The notes below the pieces were generated by a model, which saw nothing but the letters and a program-made list of their open reading frames with translations, was not told where the DNA came from and made no database searches. From an uncultured Pseudohongiella sp. (lineage in GTDB: Bacteria; Pseudomonadota; Gammaproteobacteria; Pseudomonadales; Pseudohongiellaceae): a DNA stretch of 64,000 nucleotides. The translations under genes and the position numbers were made by a program. The stretch is taken from positions 124,001-188,000 of the forward strand of contig CACAEJ010000002.1 of the NCBI GenBank assembly GCA_902531515.1, written 5' to 3'. Shown piece by piece: positions 60,076 through 64,000 of this stretch (position 1 is its first letter; each line of letters begins with the position of its first letter).

Positions 60076-60995
60076 TTTTCTGGCTCGCTTGTGATTTTTT
60101 TGAATAACTTTGATAGTGAGGTTCGCTGGACTATCAATTCCGTTACAGAGATGCCATTTTTAACGAGCCAACTATTTAATTCAGCAGAATTCATATCCTT
60201 GAGAGCGATTTGAAAATAACCATTCTCATCTTTTTTTTGAAGGTCCAATTTTGGGTTGTTTTGGAGTAGAGGAATTGCCGTAGAATGATTCTCTACTTGA
60301 AGTTGTACTGTTAACTTTTCTTCAGAGAGTAATCGGTTAGTTGCTTCATTGATGCAAATTTTGCCGTTATGTAAAATCGCAACATGGCTGCAAATGTTCT
60401 CAAGGTAAGGCAACTGATGGCTAGAAAGGATGAAGCTCGTTCCCTTTTCTTCGTTTAAATATTTAATTAACGCCAGCACATCGTCGACGCCACCCGCATC
60501 TAAACCGTTGAACGGTTCATCAAGGATTATCAACTTTGGATTGCCTAATAACGCTTGGGCGATCGAAGCGCGCCTCTTATTTCCTAGTGAGAGGTGTTTG
60601 ATTTTGTAGTTAGAGAATTTTTTAACCCCAAGCAGAAGTTCCACCTCGCCAGGACTCCTAGCTACCTTTTCGCAAAGTAGGGCCGCATGATCGAGGCTCT
60701 GTCTGACGGTTAGGTTTGGATGTAAACTCGGAGTGTCGAAAATACCGACAATCCCACCGCCAGCTTTATATAAAGATTTCGGTGGGTGATTTAACAGGGT
60801 GACGTGACCCTTATCGGCTTCTTGCAAGCCTAATATACATTCGATGGTTGTCGTTTTTCCTGAGCCATTAAGACCAACCAAGCCAAGGATTGATCCTGTC
60901 TCCGCGCTCAAATCAATATTCTTCAGCACCTCATTTGGTCCGTAGGATTTGCTGAGACCGTTTACAGAGATGACTTCTTCACTTGAGTTTTTCAT
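60072..60995 (-). CDS. ABC transporter ATPase partner of the ABC-2 permease
   Basis: The 307-residue product has Walker A GLNGSGKTT near 40-48, a Q-loop-like EADKGHVTLLN region, a signature LSLGNKRRASIAQALLG near 130-146 (a divergent LSGGQ) and Walker B LIILDEPFNGLD. The H-loop is in ILSSHQLPYLENICSH. A C-terminal extension (QLQVENHSTAIPLLQNNPKL onward) is like that of export-type NosF/CcmA ATPases. It drives the permease encoded next. It is the first gene of the ABC-PDZ-FG-GAP cluster, 78 bases after the M16 peptidase stop. Confidence 0.92.
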   Translation of the reverse strand: MKNSSEEVISVNGLSKSYGPNEVLKNIDLSAETGSILGLVGLNGSGKTTTIECILGLQEADKGHVTLLNHPPKSLYKAGGGIVGIFDTPSLHPNLTVRQSLDHAALLCEKVARSPGEVELLLGVKKFSNYKIKHLSLGNKRRASIAQALLGNPKLIILDEPFNGLDAGGVDDVLALIKYLNEEKGTSFILSSHQLPYLENICSHVAILHNGKICINEATNRLLSEEKLTVQLQVENHSTAIPLLQNNPKLDLQKKDENGYFQIALKDMNSAELNSWLVKNGISVTELIVQRTSLSKLFKKITSEPEK

Positions 60996-61048
60996 CGCTT
61001 ACCCAGAGCATAATCAACCACGGCATCTTGATCAGGAGATTCTAATCT

Positions 61049-61072
61049 GACTAGACCAAAATATAGCTAGTC
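61049..61072 (-). other. Intercistronic inverted repeat between the M16 and ABC genes
   Basis: Arms GACTAG (61049-61054) and CTAGTC (61067-61072) pair perfectly around a 12-base loop, one base before the stop of the M16 gene on the minus strand. There is no T-run, so it is not a plain rho-independent terminator; it may be an mRNA processing or stabilising hairpin. The arms are short. Confidence 0.3.
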
Positions 61073-61073
61073 T

Positions 61074-64000
61074 CTATTCTACAAATAACTGCTCTACTTT
61101 AACTTCTTCGACGGTTCCAAACTGCTCTAATTCGTTGGCATCAATAATGGAAAGATCACCGACTATCGAAATAAGTTTCGGTCGATTCTGCACATGCTCT
61201 CGCTGAAAAGCTAATAACTCATCTAGGCTCGCGTTTTGTAATTGTAGGAATCGCTCTCGCCTCGGATCAGTTTCAAAACCAAGTCTTTCCCAGCTTCTGA
61301 CTGCACCGATAACTTCCCTAAAATTTAGTTTGGCTGTCCTGTAACGATTTAGCAAAGAGTTTACCGATTCTTCAAAGCGCTCTGAAGAGCGAGGCATATT
61401 ATCGATTAAGTCTAGAAACGCCGTGAGAGCATCAACGGTTTTATCGGTTTGTGTTCCAATGACTCCAAGCATTAAGTTTTCAGCATTCTCACGACTGCCT
61501 TGCGAATAGCGGGCCTGCGCTGAATATGCGAGGGCCCTTGCTTCTCTGAGTTCTTGAAACACGACACTAGACATGCCGCTTCCGAAGTAGTTGGTGTATA
61601 TCGAGGAAAGAACGGTATCTTCAGGGTTAAAAACTCCATCTGCAAACTCAATGCGGACCTGGGCCTGAGCAGTTTGCTGATCTACGACCTTAAGTTCAGT
61701 TTCCTCTGTCTGTCTCGCAGTTCGTAATCTAAATTCTGGTGTAGCGCTAAGTTCGCCATCTATTGGATAAAGTCTTCGAAGCACCTCTACCAGTTCCTCA
61801 AGAGGCATGGATCCCGTGTAGGCGATAGTTTGCCGATAATCCAGTAAATTTGATGGAAGAGAAGTCAGCTCATCCAAGTCTGTGTCCAATATCTCTTGGG
61901 TTGTCAGAGCTTCGAGCAGTGGTGACTCCTCTCCATAGCGATTGTACATGTATAAGGCTTGAGCAATTGCTGGAGGCGAACTTTTTTGATCGTTCCTGGA
62001 TTTAATTAAGATTCCTTTTAATTGATCCAGCGTAGACTGTTCCGTCACGGGATTATTGACTAGGTCCATCATCAGAGATAACGAGTCCTCAAATTCATCA
62101 TCCAGACCAGATACGGTAAAAGCGGAAGAATTTTCGCCAGCTCCGAACCGGAACTCTGAGCCCATTCGGTACCATTCTTTCTGCAATTCTTCGTTTGTCA
62201 TTGTCGGAGTTCCGGCGACATCTAACAATGCGGCTGATAGCCCGAGCTTTTCGTTTTCTTCAGTACCGACTTCGACTCCGATTGAAAATGTAAATAAGTC
62301 ATTTAGTGGGTTTGGGGCATAGTAGAGGTCTACCCCTTCTGCGAACTCAATGACTCGATAGTCTTCGTCGGCCTCAACAAAGGCAGGTTCAATCTCATCA
62401 AAAGGCATGGCGAGTATGTTCGCTGCAAACTCCGACTGACGGGTTGGGTCAATGGTGACAGGATCTATTTGCGGCTTCTCAACTGGAGGGATCACGTGTT
62501 GATCATCAACGCGATAGACTGAAATATAGTCATCCCCAAAATATTTATTCGCGACTGCAACGACATCACCTTTCGTTAGTTGCTCCATACGACTAATTTC
62601 CGCGATGTGATAATTCCAGTCTGAGCCCTCTATAAAAGATTGCCGCATGGTATCGACTCTTGCTCGATTGAATTCAAGCCCTGCTTTTTCATTCTTTTTA
62701 AAATCATTGATGATTGCTGGGATGATCCAATCCTCAAACTCGCCGGTTTTGATCAATTCGAGTTGTTCAAGGAGGAGTTGTTCGACTTCCTCCAAGGATT
62801 GATTTGGTTTGGGCACACCATAAAGATTCTGTGAGCCGTAGTCGTTGAGAAATAGAGGAGATGATCCTGCACTTGAGACGAGTTGCTGCTGGGTCAGGTT
62901 TAGGTTAATCAAACCTGCGGTACGATTGTCCAGAATCATGTCCACGAGAATCAGTGCTTCTTTGTCTTCGTGTCCGTTCTCAGCAGTTCGGAAAGCTATT
63001 GAAACCTGCTCCTCTCCAGGGTATTGCACAGTTCGCCTTTCTGCGCTTTGAATGGGCTGCTCGGGCCAGGGACCAACTTCAGGGATAGGCTTTGGACTCC
63101 AATGGCCAAACTTGTCGCTTATCAGCGCAATGGTCTCCTCGATATTTATATCCCCGCTAATAAAAATTCCCATATTGTTTGGAACGTAGTACGTGTCAAA
63201 GTAATTCTGTATGTAAACAAGAGAAGGGTTTTTCAGGTGCTCAACCGTTCCTATGGTGGGTTGTTGACCGTAGGGGTGGACTTTGTACAGTAATTCGTCA
63301 ATTGCAGTACCAATAATCCGGCCTGCGTTGTCTAGGGATCGATTTTTTTCTTCATAGACTGTTTCCAGCTCAGTGTGAAACAGGCGGAATACAGGGTTAA
63401 CAAATCGATCAGATTCAATTTCAGCCCACTGTTGCAGCCGATTGGAGGGCAAACCTATTTTGTAGACAGTTTCCTCATACCAAGTATGCGCATTCAGCCC
63501 GGTACCTCCCATTGAGTTATAAATTTTGTCAATTTCGTTGGGAACTGCGTACTCAGCTGCAAGTTGAGCTGCTCTGTTGATTTCGCTGTATATCTCGGCT
63601 CTTCTCTCGTCATCGGTTTCTGAAAAATGCTCTTCGTAAAGATCCACTATTTCTTCAAGGTAGGGTCTTTCAGCCTCATAATTTAGAGTACCGAGGTTTT
63701 GATTGCCTTTGAATAGAAGGTGCTCGAGATAGTGCGCGAGCCCAGTGCCATCAGCGGGATCGTGCTTACTGCCAGCGCGTACAGCGATTTCTGCATAAAA
63801 TCTTGGCTCCTCATGGTTTTCCGTCAAATAAACCTTAAGACCGTTATCCAATTCGTAAATCTGTGCATCCAGAGGGTCGCTTGTATTAGGTTCGTTAATT
63901 CTGGTGTAGCCTAGTTGGTCCGGAGTCGTTCCCGTCTCTGACTGTAATGTGCTGGATCCATCACCGCAGGACACAAGACCGGAGATGGATATGGACGCTA
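61074..64000 (-). CDS. M16-family zinc metallopeptidase lipoprotein (partial, N-terminus cut by window edge)
   Basis: The frame is open from the stop at 61074 to the right edge (over 970 residues). A GTG at 63974 would be an internal start, but the codons to its right continue the same frame as ASISISGLVSCGDG, with a lipobox GLVSC, so the true start lies just beyond 64000. The catalytic half has the inverted zinc motif HYLEH in GLAHYLEHLLFKG with the distal Glu in ELETVYEEKN. The second half (from about residue 540) is the non-catalytic M16 domain (VEVGTEENEKLGLSAALLDVAGT, RLYPIDGELS). Exported M16 peptidases of pitrilysin/PqqL type degrade peptides in the periplasm. It lies upstream of the ABC ATPase, same strand. 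Confidence 0.9.
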   Translation of the reverse strand, partial: ASISISGLVSCGDGSSTLQSETGTTPDQLGYTRINEPNTSDPLDAQIYELDNGLKVYLTENHEEPRFYAEIAVRAGSKHDPADGTGLAHYLEHLLFKGNQNLGTLNYEAERPYLEEIVDLYEEHFSETDDERRAEIYSEINRAAQLAAEYAVPNEIDKIYNSMGGTGLNAHTWYEETVYKIGLPSNRLQQWAEIESDRFVNPVFRLFHTELETVYEEKNRSLDNAGRIIGTAIDELLYKVHPYGQQPTIGTVEHLKNPSLVYIQNYFDTYYVPNNMGIFISGDINIEETIALISDKFGHWSPKPIPEVGPWPEQPIQSAERRTVQYPGEEQVSIAFRTAENGHEDKEALILVDMILDNRTAGLINLNLTQQQLVSSAGSSPLFLNDYGSQNLYGVPKPNQSLEEVEQLLLEQLELIKTGEFEDWIIPAIINDFKKNEKAGLEFNRARVDTMRQSFIEGSDWNYHIAEISRMEQLTKGDVVAVANKYFGDDYISVYRVDDQHVIPPVEKPQIDPVTIDPTRQSEFAANILAMPFDEIEPAFVEADEDYRVIEFAEGVDLYYAPNPLNDLFTFSIGVEVGTEENEKLGLSAALLDVAGTPTMTNEELQKEWYRMGSEFRFGAGENSSAFTVSGLDDEFEDSLSLMMDLVNNPVTEQSTLDQLKGILIKSRNDQKSSPPAIAQALYMYNRYGEESPLLEALTTQEILDTDLDELTSLPSNLLDYRQTIAYTGSMPLEELVEVLRRLYPIDGELSATPEFRLRTARQTEETELKVVDQQTAQAQVRIEFADGVFNPEDTVLSSIYTNYFGSGMSSVVFQELREARALAYSAQARYSQGSRENAENLMLGVIGTQTDKTVDALTAFLDLIDNMPRSSERFEESVNSLLNRYRTAKLNFREVIGAVRSWERLGFETDPRRERFLQLQNASLDELLAFQREHVQNRPKLISIVGDLSIIDANELEQFGTVEEVKVEQLFVE

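Noticed and set aside
60072-60995. NosF/NosY assignment for the ABC pair
   Set aside because: Sizes and motifs are compatible, but no NosD-like beta-helix protein, NosL or NosZ is present and the neighbours differ, so the name is not justified.
1-64000. Insertion sequences, prophage genes, CRISPR arrays, rRNA and tRNA genes
   Set aside because: None were found: no transposase or integrase motifs, no regularly spaced repeats and no conserved RNA gene sequence were visible.

Overview
The window reads as chromosomal DNA of an aerobic, probably marine, gammaproteobacterium. Evidence for that is the divergent uvrA/ssb pair, EmrE, ModF, DsbB and PaoABC-type homologues, many Tat- and Sec-exported oxidoreductases, TAXI-type TRAP transport, and a moderately AT-leaning base composition. 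I see no transposase, integrase, phage gene, CRISPR array, rRNA or tRNA. Coding density is high, with short operons that switch strand often.

Layout. 1-2.8 kb: a SoxC-like sulfite dehydrogenase cut by the left edge, with a secreted TPR protein. 2.9-14.9 kb: metabolic genes (GMC oxidoreductase, rRNA-type methyltransferase, HSL esterase, serine hydrolase, thiolase-like protein, small cytochrome c, ModF-like double ATPase, crotonase, PQQ sugar dehydrogenase, EmrE). 15-21 kb: exported hydrolases (metallo-beta-lactamase fold, penicillin-acylase family, Tat amidohydrolase, small phosphatase). 21-25 kb: a tandem pair of exported fusions of a cysteine-free redoxin domain, a c-type heme domain and a PHM-like copper monooxygenase domain. 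25.2-25.5 kb: a decayed 5' fragment of ferrochelatase hemH. 25.6-27.4 kb: soxC-soxD. 27.6-31.6 kb: an anchored split-barrel-like protein, an orphan TAXI binding protein divergent from a LysR regulator, a TPR protein and YaiI. 31.6-39.6 kb: serine hydrolase, two DLQGxW-family proteins, two more anchored split-barrel-like proteins, YhhQ, an exported methyltransferase, DsbB and a DUF2272 protein. 39.7-43.7 kb: paoABC periplasmic aldehyde oxidoreductase. 44-50.6 kb: uvrA, then ssb, a degenerate RmlD-like protein, moeA and a lipoprotein. 50.6-55 kb: a complete TAXI-TRAP system with a quinone/enone-type reductase. 55-64 kb: a head-to-tail block of M16 peptidase lipoprotein, ABC ATPase, ABC-2 permease, double-PDZ lipoprotein and two FG-GAP proteins.

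Themes. Molybdenum enzymes recur (two SoxC, PaoABC) along with moeA and a ModF homologue. Several proteins keep a recognisable fold but lack textbook catalytic residues: the redoxin domains, the thiolase-like protein, the crotonase, the RmlD-like protein and the amidohydrolase.

The best candidates for undescribed systems are (i) the ABC/PDZ/FG-GAP/M16 envelope locus at 55-64 kb and (ii) the duplicated redoxin-cytochrome-copper monooxygenase fusion at 21-25 kb.
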